DNA of 64,000 bases from positions 51,799,481-51,863,480 of the forward strand of contig NC_092807.1 in the NCBI RefSeq assembly GCF_040954645.1. The letters are read 5' to 3'. Shown here piece by piece: positions 43,740-55,033 of the stretch. The stretch's first letter is position 1; each line of letters begins with the position of its first letter. Below the pieces are notes generated by a model that saw nothing but the letters and a program-made list of their open reading frames with translations, had not been told where the DNA came from and did no database searches. The position numbers and the translations under genes were made by a program. The DNA is from Diabrotica undecimpunctata (Eukaryota; Arthropoda; Insecta; Coleoptera; Chrysomelidae).

Positions 43740-46350
43740 ATCTAACCAGTACGTTACTCAGGTTTTATCTATAATATTCCATTCTCCCCTCCCCGTTAGT
43801 ATGCCCCTCATAGACCTGTGATTCCGAGGCAAGCAAGTCTTTGCACCCCGCTTAATTTCAGGATGGCACTTTTTTGCTGCGCCTTTGGCCACCATACCAC
43901 TGATTCATACGTAAATATGAGTTTTATCACCATGTTATAAATTAAATATAACATGTTTGGTCTTAAAGAAATTTTTCCATGAGTGCGTCCGGCTACCATT
44001 AACGTAGTTATTGTTGGTTCCAAGTAAGCCTTGAGTCTAATAATGCCCCAAGATACTTTACTTCACTCAACAGATTTAAACATGTACCATTTAGGCTTAG
44101 AAGACTCAATCCCTCTAAATTTTTTCTTTAGGTCTCAGGATTGATGTTAAGTCCTACATTTGAAACCATTTCTGTCACTAGTTAGAGCTTGTTGCATTTT
44201 GTCTCTAACTGTGCCGTGAAACTTGCCGTGGCCATAGATGACAGGTCATCCGCATAACCCAGGGTATGATGCCTATCGTAGCCGAGTCTAGCTATCAGCT
44301 CATCCATGATCAGATTCCACAAGAAAGGAGATAAAATTCCTCATGCGGGAAGCCTCTGGCTACCTGTGCTAACACTGTTTCACCCCAGTAAAGTTTGTTT
44401 GCGATTTGTTTCAACTATTCTTTTTAAACGAATCGGCCTTGTGATTGCTTCATAGGTGGTGTTGTCGAATGCTTCCTCAATATTAAATCTTGGATTTCCA
44501 GAACGTACCCTACCTTCTATACGAGATGGTGCAGTGCCGTTTCTGTGGAGACTTATGTCAGTACGCAGACTGTCTCTAATGTATTGGTCTTTCAACCAAT
44601 ATAGCATCCCTAATATGCCTATCGAGCAGTTTTTCTAGAGTATTCTCAACAGACTTATCGGCTGTAAGGACTTAAATTTTCCTCTCTGATTTTACCAGGT
44701 TTGCGTATAAAAGCGGCCCTTACTAACCTCCAAGCTTTTGGTATGTACCCCAATCCAAAGCTAGTCTACAGTAGCATACATAATTTTTTGTATAGAAGAT
44801 CATTTCCCTTCTGTAGAAGTATTGGATAAATCACGTCCGAACCCGGTGATTTATATGGCCTAAATGAGTTTATTGCTCATTTGATTTTGTCTTGGTTTAC
44901 CACATCTTTTGCCTTGCGCCAGTTTTCACTAGAAATTGTATCCAGTCTAAGTGGTATCCAAGTGTCTAGTGGCATCAGTTTTGTTTTCAGACTTCAGAAA
45001 ATGCACCGTAAAAAGTTCTTTCAGCTTTCATCTTTCAGTTGAGATATTCGCCCCAGTCACCTTATATTTTGCCGAAATTAAATTTAAATCTAACTTCTGC
45101 CCTTTGATTTGCACGGTTATTATTCCACCAGGGTAGTTTGCTGTTGAAATTCCTCAGTATCTCAGACCTTTGCATTCGAACGCTGACATGAAAACCACTT
45201 AAAATTGTTCAGCAGTCATGTTTAGGTCCAATGTATACCTTATCGTCCCTTTAACTCTGCTTAAACAATATTCCAAGTCTACTAGATATTCTTGCCAGTT
45301 TGTTTTACGACAATTACGATAAGTTTCCTTGTCGATGATCTGAACGGGATACCTCACCTAATACATGCCATTTTTGATTAACAGTTCTTGCCACGTGAGT
45401 CGTGGCTACTGTTATATAAATTATGTCCTTCCGTTATGAAGTTACAAAAGTTGTATGTCTCACCTCTTGCATTGTTGTATGTACTGAGACAAGTACTTTA
45501 CAAGTCAGATGATGCGCGTTTGGATCACAGCCAATGATTAATTGCAGTCCTACAATCTCTCAATCTACAATCTAAAATGTTTCCTACAATCTCTCACTAG
45601 CTGTTTCAATTTCCTTGATAGTAGTTATTCGGGATCATCAAAAGGGAGGTATGCTGATCCGAGATCTCCTTCATACCTCCTTCCACTATGATCCTCATCT
45701 TTACTGTCGATAAGTTCCTGAAAGAGAAATTCATCAATACTAGTGTTTCTATATTTCTTTTGACTATTATGCAGGCCCTTGGGAGTTCGGCAGACCGGCT
45801 AAATATAAGCTCTTCACCAATACCCGATAGACCTCTTATTTTGCCTTTGTAAACTCAGGGCTCTTGTATCAAAGATACTTCGAGCTTTCTCATGACAACA
45901 GTAAGTTCTGCCGAAGCAGGCTTCGGATACCTTTCCAAGGCTTTAATACGCCTTGAAAAAAGCAGCCTTCAGTGCTCTAAAGGAGACCTCGTTGATCGTG
46001 TATACGAGGATTTGCGAGTCCTCTCCGATCTTTCAATTCTCAAACAACCACTCTTCCAACTTATGGTCTATATTCTTCCTCTTCAAATGGGTTCTGATTG
46101 TTGTTTCCTCAGTCTGTTTCTCGGGGATGCTGGTAAGAACCAAGTTTTATGGAACTGCAACAATTGATTTTGACTTCCAATAGGAACTTCATCCACTGCT
46201 AGTTTCAGTTTGTCAATTATTATGTCTGATTGAGCCTGATCTAGTTGAGTATGAAGATGGTGTCTGTGTGACACCGCCATCCTGAATAGTTTTGTGGCGT
46301 TACTGTATGACCTAGTCTGCTCATTAGAGTCCCTTGGTATTTTGGCAACC
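43740..46350 (-). pseudogene. LOA/R1-group LINE ORF2, decayed
   Basis: A minus-strand copy with an N-terminal region at 45900-46350. Endonuclease blocks follow at 45100-45900: SLIQEPWVYKGKIRGLSG, PRACIIV, and a YLPYDDPNN-like piece. Then comes RT, with a stretch around AYKSPGSDVI-type entry near 44840 and NIEEAFDNTTYEAI at 44440-44480, the remnant of D-[IL]-E-x-A-F-D. A C-terminal piece (43808-44023) reads YNMVIKLIFTYESVVWWPK and SGVQRLACLGITG. This combination (VWW and QR..CLGITG) is typical of LOA/R1-like LINEs. Many stops and frameshifts. It ends about 650 bp upstream of the GH48 start. Confidence 0.65.
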
Positions 46351-47006
46351 ATTTTTTGCGAGGGACTAGTGGTATTGTCCCAAGGTTTCTTTTTATCTTC
46401 TGGTTTTGACGTTACTTCCGCTTTTATTTTATGAGGATTTGCGGTGGTTCATGGTCCAGCAGTTATGACACTTTAAAGATTGCATAAAATGTAAAATTAG
46501 AAATTTAAGGTCTATTCAACCCCACGTACTATAACGTGACAAAATCTTGGTGCGGTATATTCTTTCTACATTAATGTAAAAAATTCGCACTTGGAATTTA
46601 AATTTTCTAATCAAGGAGCCTTAGAAGGACCTCTGTGTTCCATTTTGAGTCATAATTTAGTATGTCATTGTCAGCTATGATTATCTGACCGTCATTATAT
46701 GCTGACCCATTAAATGTTACGCAGAGTTCACATTTGATTATCACACAGAAGATCCGAAGAAGTGTTCGATATTTGTAATCGGTAAAATGATCAAGTCAGT
46801 TTGAAGAAATATATCAAGGACACAGGTCCTTGGCTTTTTTACCTTAGTGTAGGTCTAAGAAATATTAAAATATCTTATTATATTCGCTACCGCTCTAACG
46901 GCACAAAGGAATTTGTTCTCATCAAATTCTATAATATAAATTATTTAGATGTTATATTTATCTTATAATTTTTTTTATTGTTTTTAGATAACTTAATTGA
47001 AAAAGG
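46350..47006 (+). promoter_or_regulatory. GH48 upstream region with 3' splice site in the 5' UTR
   Basis: An AT-rich upstream region. A pyrimidine tract (46970-46985) ends in TTTTTAG at 46981-46987, a strong splice acceptor only 19 bp before the ATG at 47007. The gene therefore probably has a non-coding first exon further upstream, not located. The bases before the ATG (aaaaagg) are an acceptable insect start context. Confidence 0.5.
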
Positions 47007-48929
47007 ATGAAGACATTATATTTACTTCTCCTTTTGGGGATTGTAAATTTTACAAGCTCTGAAAATGTTTACAAGCAAAGGTTTCTGGAACAATATAATA
47101 AAATGCACGACTCCAATAATGGATATTTTTCTTCAAAAGGTATACCATACCACGCTGTTGAAACTCTAGTAGTAGAAGCGACTGATTACGGTCATGAGAC
47201 AACATCGGAAACACACAGTTACTTCATTTGGTTAGAAGCCATGTATGGGGGTATTACAAATAACTTTTCAAGATTTAACGAAGCCTGGGAAATAATGGAG
47301 AAATATATTATTCCTGTACATGAAAGTCAACCTAATACCAATCTATATAACCCCTCTTATCCTTCTAGTTATGCCCCAGAACAGGAATATCCCGAAGACT
47401 ATCCTCTGGCACCATTTGAACCTCCTGCACCAGTTGGAATCGACCCCTTATATCAAGAATTAGTGGACACATATGGAACTACTGACATTTACGCAATGCA
47501 CTGGTTGACAGATGTAGATAATGTTTATGGTTTTGGTACTAGTCCTGGAAACTGTGAACTTGGTCCTAATGAGCCTGGACCATCGTTTATTAATACGTAT
47601 CAAAGAGGACCAAGAGAGAATGCTTGGAAAACAATTCCACAATCAACCTGCGATTCGCATAAATATGGTAGCCCAGAAGGATTTGGTTCTATAACTTCTA
47701 CTGTAAATCATGTCCCTAGCTGGCAATATTCTGTTGCTCCAGATGCAGATGCCAGAGCCATTGCAGCAGCATTTTGGGCTTCAAGATGGGCAACTAAAAG
47801 TGGCCAATTATCACAGATAACTAATACTTTACAAAAGGCTGGTAAATTAGGAGATTATTTAAGATACAGCTTTTTCGATAAGAGCTTTAAGAGAATTGGT
47901 AATTGCATAGATCCGTATAAATGTCCAGGAGGTACTGGAAAGGATAGTGCTCATTACTTGTTAGGATGGTATGTCGGATGGGGAGGCTCATTGTCTTCAG
48001 AAAATGGATATTCCTGGAGAATTTCAGATGGTGTTGCTCATTTTGGATACCAAAATCCTATGGCGGCCTACGCCTTAATTAGCGAACCTAATATGACCCC
48101 CAGCGGTGCAACTGCAGTTGAAGATTGGCAAAAATCTTTAAATAGACAGCTAGAGTTATACGAATATCTACAATCTGTTGAAGGTGCATTTGCAGGTGGT
48201 GTTACTAATAGCTGGAATGGTAGATATGAGCAACCACCACAAGAATTAATGAATAACACTTTCCATGGAATGTTTTATAATTGGGAACCTGTTGCATATG
48301 ATCCTCCTTCAAATCAATGGTTTGGAATGCAACCTTGGTCTACTGATCGTTTGGCTCAATATTATTATATAACTGGAGACGAGAAGGCTAAGAAAACTTT
48401 AGATAAATGGGTGTCCTGGATAATCACAAACACTTACTTTGAAGGAGATGATTATAATATACCCAGCACATTGGATTGGTCTGGAGCACCCCCTAATGTG
48501 CATTGCAAGATAGTTTACCATGGAAATGCGGTAGGACCCGCAGCAGCTACCGCCAGAACATTATCCTATTATGCCGCTAGAGCTAATCATGCCGAAGCAA
48601 AGAATCTCGCTAAAAAAATACTTGACAGTTTATGGAATTTGCATCGTACACCATTAGGAATTTCAGTTGAAGAACAACCTGAGATTCACTTTAACCAATC
48701 TGTTTATGTTCCAAAAGATTTTCATGGAGTTTATCCCAATGGTGACGTTATTGATTCAAATTCAACCTTTGTTAGTTTAAGATCATTTTATAAAAAGGAT
48801 CCGCAATGGTACAAGATAGAAAATTATATGAACGGTGGTCCCGCACCAAAGTTTAAGTACCATAGATTCTGGGATCAAACAGATGTTGCTTTAGGTTTTG
48901 GAGTTTACGCACTTCTATTTGATGAATAA
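47007..48929 (+). CDS. Secreted GH48-family glycoside hydrolase
   Basis: A complete 640-residue protein with no intron in the coding region. Residues 1-18 are a signal peptide (MKTLYLLLLLGIVNFTSS). The GH48 (alpha/alpha)6-barrel fills the rest. The family signature GHETTSETHSYFIWLEAMYG is at 62-81. Glu68 (TTSE) aligns with the catalytic acid and Glu57 with the second conserved Glu, at the same 11-residue spacing as Glu44/Glu55 of bacterial Cel48F. MHWLTDVDNVYGFG is at 164-177, and APDADARA at 244-251 contains the family's proposed base. In bacteria GH48 enzymes are processive cellulases. The beetle members lack cellulose-binding features, and chitin-directed activity or other gut roles have been proposed. 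The bacteria-like family and intronless CDS fit the known horizontal transfer. It is flanked by decayed retroelements on both sides. No frameshift: presumably functional. Confidence 0.97.
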   Translation: MKTLYLLLLLGIVNFTSSENVYKQRFLEQYNKMHDSNNGYFSSKGIPYHAVETLVVEATDYGHETTSETHSYFIWLEAMYGGITNNFSRFNEAWEIMEKYIIPVHESQPNTNLYNPSYPSSYAPEQEYPEDYPLAPFEPPAPVGIDPLYQELVDTYGTTDIYAMHWLTDVDNVYGFGTSPGNCELGPNEPGPSFINTYQRGPRENAWKTIPQSTCDSHKYGSPEGFGSITSTVNHVPSWQYSVAPDADARAIAAAFWASRWATKSGQLSQITNTLQKAGKLGDYLRYSFFDKSFKRIGNCIDPYKCPGGTGKDSAHYLLGWYVGWGGSLSSENGYSWRISDGVAHFGYQNPMAAYALISEPNMTPSGATAVEDWQKSLNRQLELYEYLQSVEGAFAGGVTNSWNGRYEQPPQELMNNTFHGMFYNWEPVAYDPPSNQWFGMQPWSTDRLAQYYYITGDEKAKKTLDKWVSWIITNTYFEGDDYNIPSTLDWSGAPPNVHCKIVYHGNAVGPAAATARTLSYYAARANHAEAKNLAKKILDSLWNLHRTPLGISVEEQPEIHFNQSVYVPKDFHGVYPNGDVIDSNSTFVSLRSFYKKDPQWYKIENYMNGGPAPKFKYHRFWDQTDVALGFGVYALLFDE

Positions 48930-48945
48930 GTAGTATTAGATGTTC

Positions 48946-48951
48946 AATAAA
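48946..48951 (+). terminator. GH48 polyadenylation signal
   Basis: Canonical AATAAA 17 bp after the stop codon. The short 3' UTR is consistent with a compact, well-expressed gut enzyme gene. Confidence 0.8.
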
Positions 48952-49108
48952 TTTTTTACTAAATTATTTTTTATCACTTTATTTTATAATGCATAGACTT
49001 TTGAATATTGTAGAATTAATATATTTACTAGTTGTATTTCTTGCTTTGTTTATACTGTAGAAGTTAATATTAAATTTTTTTATTTATTATTAGCTTTTAT
49101 AAGGGGGG

Positions 49109-52100
49109 TATGTTGGTATTTCCCCTTTAATTACCGTTGAGTTTGTTTGATTACTTTACTTAGGGAAAGAATGTATTTTCAATGTTAACGTATATTTATT
49201 AGAGCACCATTCTTACATGAACAAAACAAAGATTAACAATTAACAGGACTTAGATTAAAAAGATACATGAGGCGTTATAACCTCTTAAGTCAATAATAAT
49301 AAGCGTCTATATTCTTTGATAATAATCCCAGTATGCCCTTTGTCTCCAGTAGGGCGTATGGCATAATATCAGTAATAATACACGACGCAGCGCGACTATG
49401 AGGGTAGGCAACATACACACAAATACATTTCAACACGGGTTGCATACACAAAGGAGATTTTTTTACAACCACCGCATTTGCTTCACGCAACTAGAAGCAA
49501 AGGGGGAAGTTGAATATAATGCAACACTAGCAAGTAGGCCTCTGGACGGGATGTCTCCGGTGGCGATGACGGAGAAGCTCACTAGGAGGGTCATCATTCG
49601 GGATAGGTGTTATTGTTACAAGGAGTGCCTCGACATCTGTATGAAGCGAAGCAACGCTTCTTCTTCGCATACATGGGTTTCATCAGGCACGGCTAATGCT
49701 GTTTTGAGGGGAACTTTCTCTTCTGCGAATGGAAACAAACAGGTTAGGAGATATACCATAATCACTATCGGTATCAGCACGGTTGAACGCAAGAGCTGAT
49801 ACACGGTATTTACCTAGAGGTTCGGCTAGGTTCTGTGGCCACGATATCTCATAGCTGGTTGGGCTAATCACCTTGTTATTATTGGTTGGTTATTATTATT
49901 GGATATTATATTATTGGTTATTATGTATAAATCATCGTGACGCGGAGCGAACTTTGGCGTGAAAGAGTCCTCCCGCAAGAGAGAGCATGCACGTTAACGA
50001 GTACTATGTCCGACACATTAAACATCACCTTGGCATGGCGATACTTATCGGCATATGTCTTTGCACGATCTTGATTCGCTTCGTAATTTTGGTGAGCTTG
50101 GTATAGAATACTACTGAGCGTCTTTAGGTACGTGGTTATCTCTGGTACGAATTTATCATTTTGTACAATAGTCCAAAAGTCTCGTTGTGCACTGTCGGGA
50201 GTACGCAATTCACGACCGAAGATTAGAAACGTGGCACTATAACCTGTTGACTGCGATTTAACAGCTGGATGTTCTGTTCTCAAATCACTGGCAGTTTGTT
50301 GAGGTAAGTCAACTTGGATAAGATTAACATCAATATTTTCAATTGGTTAACAGGATAGCATATTAGCTACCACATTTAAACGACCAGGAGTATAATATAT
50401 TTTTAATTCATAGGCCATTTTAACGACAAGGCCCATCTCGAGAGTCGGCCAGACGGAGATTTAAGAGACATTAACCATTTTAGAGGCTGATGATCATTTT
50501 GTATTTTGATTTAAGAATTTTCGATATATCCTCTGAATGTATTTCATGCCCAGATGACAGCTAAGGCTTAAAGTTCAGTACTACAGTAGTTCTGTTCAGA
50601 CTTTGTTAGGAGACGACTGGCGTATTCCACCGGTTTCTCTTCGGATCCCTCCCTCTAAAGTATATAAGCTCCCAATGCGTAATAACTAGCATCGGTTATA
50701 AGAGTATAGGGTAGGTTGGGATCAGCCTATCTTAGTATATGGCTAGAGCATAAAAGAATTTTAAGTTGGTCGAAAGCTTCAGTTTGGTTTGTGATCCAAG
50801 CCCAACGAACATTCTTCTTAAGAAGATTGGATGTCAGCGAAATTTTCAGTAAAACGTCTAAACAAAGAACTTGCTTGTAGGAATGAAGTTAGCTCTTTGA
50901 CATTTTTCGGAATAGGTCGATTGACAATACTGGCAACCTTATTTGGGTCAGGGTTTATACTAGACGAAGTGATTACATGACCTAGGTAAAGGACAGAAAT
51001 ACGACAGAAATTACATCTTAAACGATTTTAATGTAATTTAAAAATTGTTAGCCGAGAAAATACTTACTCAAGATCAGTGAGATGCTCACTAAATGTAGCA
51101 GATAGAATAATTAGGTCATCTAAGTAAGGAAGTATACGAACATTAGGTAAACCAGAGCAAAATTTGTCAATAAGTCGCTGAAAAGTGGAAGGTCCATTGG
51201 GCAGTTCACAAGGCATGCGCTTATGGCGAAATGTGCCAAAGGGACAAATGAAAGCTGCCTTGTTGCTGTCTTCAAATTTTACAATAATCTACTGTAAGAC
51301 GAGTTCCGCCATCCTTCTTCGGAACCAATACTACATACGAAGCATATGGGGACTCACACTCTAAGGTTCCGTCATTAAGAAGTGTATACACTTCAGCTCT
51401 TGTTTGAGCTGTGCTTTTTTAACCTCGGACATTCGGTAGGAAGAACATTCATCAGTTAAAGTTATATAATGTTCAGCAAAAGGCTCTTTGCTTGGACAAA
51501 AAACATAGTCATGTTTAGACAAAATGTCATTTATTTCAGACTTTCTGTTAGACCTAGAGTAATGGCTTCATCTTTCCTCAATTCAACTCGTGCCAAATGA
51601 ACAAAATTTGACATGAAATCAGATATAAATGATTCAGATGAAAATGGATAGCGTACAGACATTCCGTCACCATGATACCAGCAATCACATGGTATATCAA
51701 GAATGATATCAGCTAACCTAAGAAAATCAGAACGTAGAAGTTTTCTACTTTGTACATGATCAGGTTCCGATCATAAAGTTAATGAATGTTTTCTACCTCG
51801 AAGTATGACATTAACCTGAAAGGAAAGAGCATTAGCTAAACTGGTTTTGCCATCAGCCAAAGATTTGGTACTGTAGGGAATTTTATCTTTGAGTAAAATT
51901 TTTCTAATTGTAGCAGCAGCGATGCTATGTTCGACACCTGAGTCAAAAATTACAACAACCATAATGATCTTCGATAGTAATGGGAGTCAACGGGCTTAAA
52001 TATGGCAATAATAATAATCAAACTGTGGCATTAATTTGTTTTCAGTAGGGCGCATGACTAATAATACATGACGCAACGCGACCTACAGGGTAGTCAACAT

Positions 52101-52130
52101 AAATCCAAACACATTGTTATCCATGTCAAA
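49109..52130 (-). pseudogene. Decayed Gypsy-type LTR retrotransposon
   Basis: Minus-strand pol remnants. A protease piece at 51771-51962 reads VVVIFDSGVEHSIAAATIRK (D-S-G active site). RT pieces lie around 51200-51330 (LVPKKDGGTRL, then a VDY word) and on to 50870. RNase H pieces lie at 50450-50750. An integrase C-terminal piece at 49921-50283 reads KTYADKYRHAKVMFNVSDIV. Direct repeats of about 110 bp, cagtagggcg through aacatacac (about 49350-49440 and 52046-52115), resemble LTR parts. The left edge ends in tgttggtatttcccc at 49109, complement of a CA-ending LTR. Frameshifts throughout. The segment 49440-49900 between LTR-like and integrase parts is unassigned. Confidence 0.6.
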
Positions 52131-52879
52131 GTTACATCTTTTGATTTTTATTCTAAGAACTTATTTATACTTTTAAACTACTTTTTATCTTTAAATATAT
52201 AACCATAGAATATACCATTCAAATATATCTCTTTACGAATACACACACGTTTTACAAGAAACCGAAACAGCGAAGATTGACGAGGATAAGTCTTGATGGC
52301 AGTACCAAAAATGAAATTGTTTTTATAATCTCAAATAACAAATAAATTTACACAGACGTCTTCCTACTAAACCGTTTTGACACAAACAGTGATAATAGGA
52401 TGGTAAGGGCACAGTTGAATGCTTAAGGGGCGGTACTTTCTACCCTAGTTAAATCCCGATTAGAACGATTTTGTTAGGCGTAATTAAGTTGATAACTTTC
52501 ATCAGATATAGATAATAGACTTAATCAAGATTTAACGGCCAATTAACTTTTAACCGGCCAAAAGTAGTATGATTAGCAGCCATTTAAAACATAATCCATA
52601 GAGGTAGAACTGGAGGATAATAAGTGAAGCCTATTTTTTTTAAGTTGGGAGCGCTTGTTGTTCGCTAGGTTGACATAAATAAGGGGACAGAAAATGTAAA
52701 CATTGTTTAAAATTTCACTTGTTTCCCGCAATAATTATATGGAATTGTGGGTGAGTCGTTTTAAGTAAAATAATCTTCTGGCAGAAAAGCAGCAAAATAT
52801 TTATTTTTACATATATGTGGAACATAGTGGGGTTGTGACCTCAAAATACTAAAAATACTACATAAAGCACTTGTTTTGA

Positions 52880-53640
52880 GTCCCCTGAAATATGGTTGCC
52901 AAATATTTTCTCTATTTTCTTAATACATATTTAAGAAACTGAACCAGATGCATTACAGGAACATAAGAATCATCACACGATGTATGAAATCACCCCTAAA
53001 AAATTCACTAAATGGGTTCATTAAAAAATTTAGGTATAATAAAAAATCTAGCATAGAAAACCATCCCATCACAGGAGCAGTCATGAAATTAAAAGCATTA
53101 AATACAGAAGATAAGAAATACTAGAAAAATACGGAAAAATCCACTTTAGTGACATCTCTTGGATAAATACAACCCTATCTAATAATATGCTACCTTGTCT
53201 CAAATACAAAGTGGCCTTGCCTCAAACACAACTCGGAACCATATTAATTCTTAATCTTAAAACCAAAAAGACAGAATTTCAGCAGACAAACTTGTTAAAT
53301 ATAGTAGGAAAGTTCACAACATACAAAAAAATCTTCACAGATGGTTCAGTCGATCTACTGTGCAAAGCACGGTTTTGAGTCTTTTCACCTGATGAGCCTT
53401 ATGCATTTTCTTCCAGACTACACAACCACGCACAAATCTGCACAGCAGAAGTGATTGCTATTAATCATGCAGTTCAAGTAATACTGGAAAGGAAAATTAG
53501 ATATTCTATTATTTTCTCAGACTCCAAGAGTGCATTGCAAAAAATTAAAAAAGCTGATTTTTCAAAGGAGATAGAACACACATCTTACCTAACAAAAAGA
53601 ACTACAGATTCCAGGACACTAATTATCTAAACAATTTCTG
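52880..53640 (+). pseudogene. LINE fragment with RNase H domain
   Basis: Plus-strand pieces: MHYRNIRIITRCMKSP (about 52945-52990), a C-terminal RT/thumb word, and VALPQTQLGTILIL. Then the RNase H start KIFTDGSVD (53330-53350) with T-D-G-S, a frameshift, and FSDSKSALQKIKKADF (53515-53565), the third motif. This arrangement belongs to I/Jockey-group LINEs that carry RNase H. It is truncated on both sides. The stretch 52130-52880 holds nothing recognised. Confidence 0.6.
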
Positions 53641-53689
53641 GTAAAATATTGTCAGATTCAGGTGATCCCCGTCCCCGCCTTCATCAGCT

Positions 53690-54250
53690 CTTCTGTAGAA
53701 AAGTCTGCTGCCGTTGTTTTTACATGCAAAGGTGTGAATTTCTTTATCTCTCTCTGTGGGAATAGCTTTTCTTCCAGCTCTCTTTGATTTTAAGGATATT
53801 ACTTTCTTTGAGATTTTTGGTAACTATCTTGTACGCATCATACCAGATGCCATTTCCGACATTATCGCACATTTGTTTCCAGCATCTTTTCTTTCATTGT
53901 TTAATTCCTTTGCGAGTTCTTCCTGTAAATATTTTAATAGCCCTACCTCTTCCTCTACCAGTTGGTTTTTCTTTTTGTCTCTAGCGACTATTCTTCTCAG
54001 TTCAACGTAACCTCTTCTTATCCCTTGTATGCTGTCTGTTCACCAATATGGGCGGCTGCTTATTCTTTTACCTTGCGAGTGGAACTTTCTGGTTAGCTCT
54101 TTGATTTTTTCGCATCCCTATTAGTAGTTGTTGAGATATTTTTCCATTTCTCTGATTTCTCTTTTAGTTTCTGCCTATCCATGTTTTTCGTTCTTCTACC
54201 ATCGTTAGTTTTTTTTTATATTTTGTCTTATCTTGAATATGATGAATTTA
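53690..54250 (-). pseudogene. R1-like LINE linker fragment
   Basis: The minus strand reads RPYW, a stop, then TDSIQGIRRGYVELRRIVAR and DKKKNQ. Downstream is a KCAIMSEMASGM / DAYKIVTKNL pair in two frames. These match the region between endonuclease and RT in R1-type LINEs, PWW-x-LR-x-RR followed by W-G-x-x-Y-K. The RT itself is missing. From 54250 to 54748 nothing is recognised beyond a CCACA-rich low-complexity stretch near 54610. Confidence 0.5.
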
Positions 54251-54748
54251 TGATGAGTAAATATTTTCCCTTCTCGTCGCTAGCATGACATCTATATGAG
54301 TTCGGCTTTCCCCTCTAACAAAGGCTGGTTAACCTTTGTTAAGGGCCTATAGCTTTATTGCTTGGATTACCTCATTTCATATATCTTCTCTGTCATCATT
54401 CTGTGTTCCCCAGTCCCCGTAGCACATATTTCACATTTATCTCACCCGAAATTATTAATCTATTTTTCCCAGGTTAAATCTTTTTCCACAAAACTTATTA
54501 TTAAACATCGTTTTATATTTCTATTAACCTCTCATTAACTCTCATTTCTATGTGATATTATAGCTTTTTGTACGATTAACGCCATTTTTTGATAAACAAC
54601 TAAAACCACACACCACCACACCACACAACACCACAATATGGTACAAATGAATAAAAGTGATCATATATTACAATCGTGATACATTATAAGATGGCCTCCT
54701 GATTTCTGCTTTTTGCAATAGTTTTTCTTTTAATTGTATTTAACATAC

Positions 54749-55022
54749 TGTAGCGAGATTAAATAAAACCAGCGGTTCGAATTTATATAAATATATTTAT
54801 TTATAGTTTACAGTTCGGTACTCTCTTATCAACTAAACTCACTCCCAACAACGTTACATATATATAACAAAGTTACTATGTTCTAGAACATTCCCACCTC
54901 TAATTCGTCTCATCGAGATCACCCGTCCGAAAGACGGGCGCTATTGACATGCCGATTCTTACGTTTTCTAGATTCATCCTTCTAAGAATTATGACGTATC
55001 GGAGATGGGCTATTTCGTTACA
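54749..55022 (-). repeat. 3' LTR of the macrodomain-bearing Ty3/Gypsy element
   Basis: On the minus strand the LTR starts TGTAACGAAATAGCCC and ends in CTCGCTACA, i.e. TG...CA termini with TGTA/TACA inverted ends, 274 bp. It is preceded by a purine-rich polypurine tract (AAGAGGGGAGCAG, 55023-55035). A TTTATTTAATC stretch near its end may contain poly(A)-related sequence. The matching 5' LTR is absent because the element is truncated near 57930. Confidence 0.75.
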
Positions 55023-55033
55023 CTGCTCCCCTC

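Noticed and set aside
49109..49440. Exact LTR boundaries of the decayed Gypsy element
   Set aside because: Only about 110 bp of clear direct repeat is visible; TG/CA ends could not be paired.
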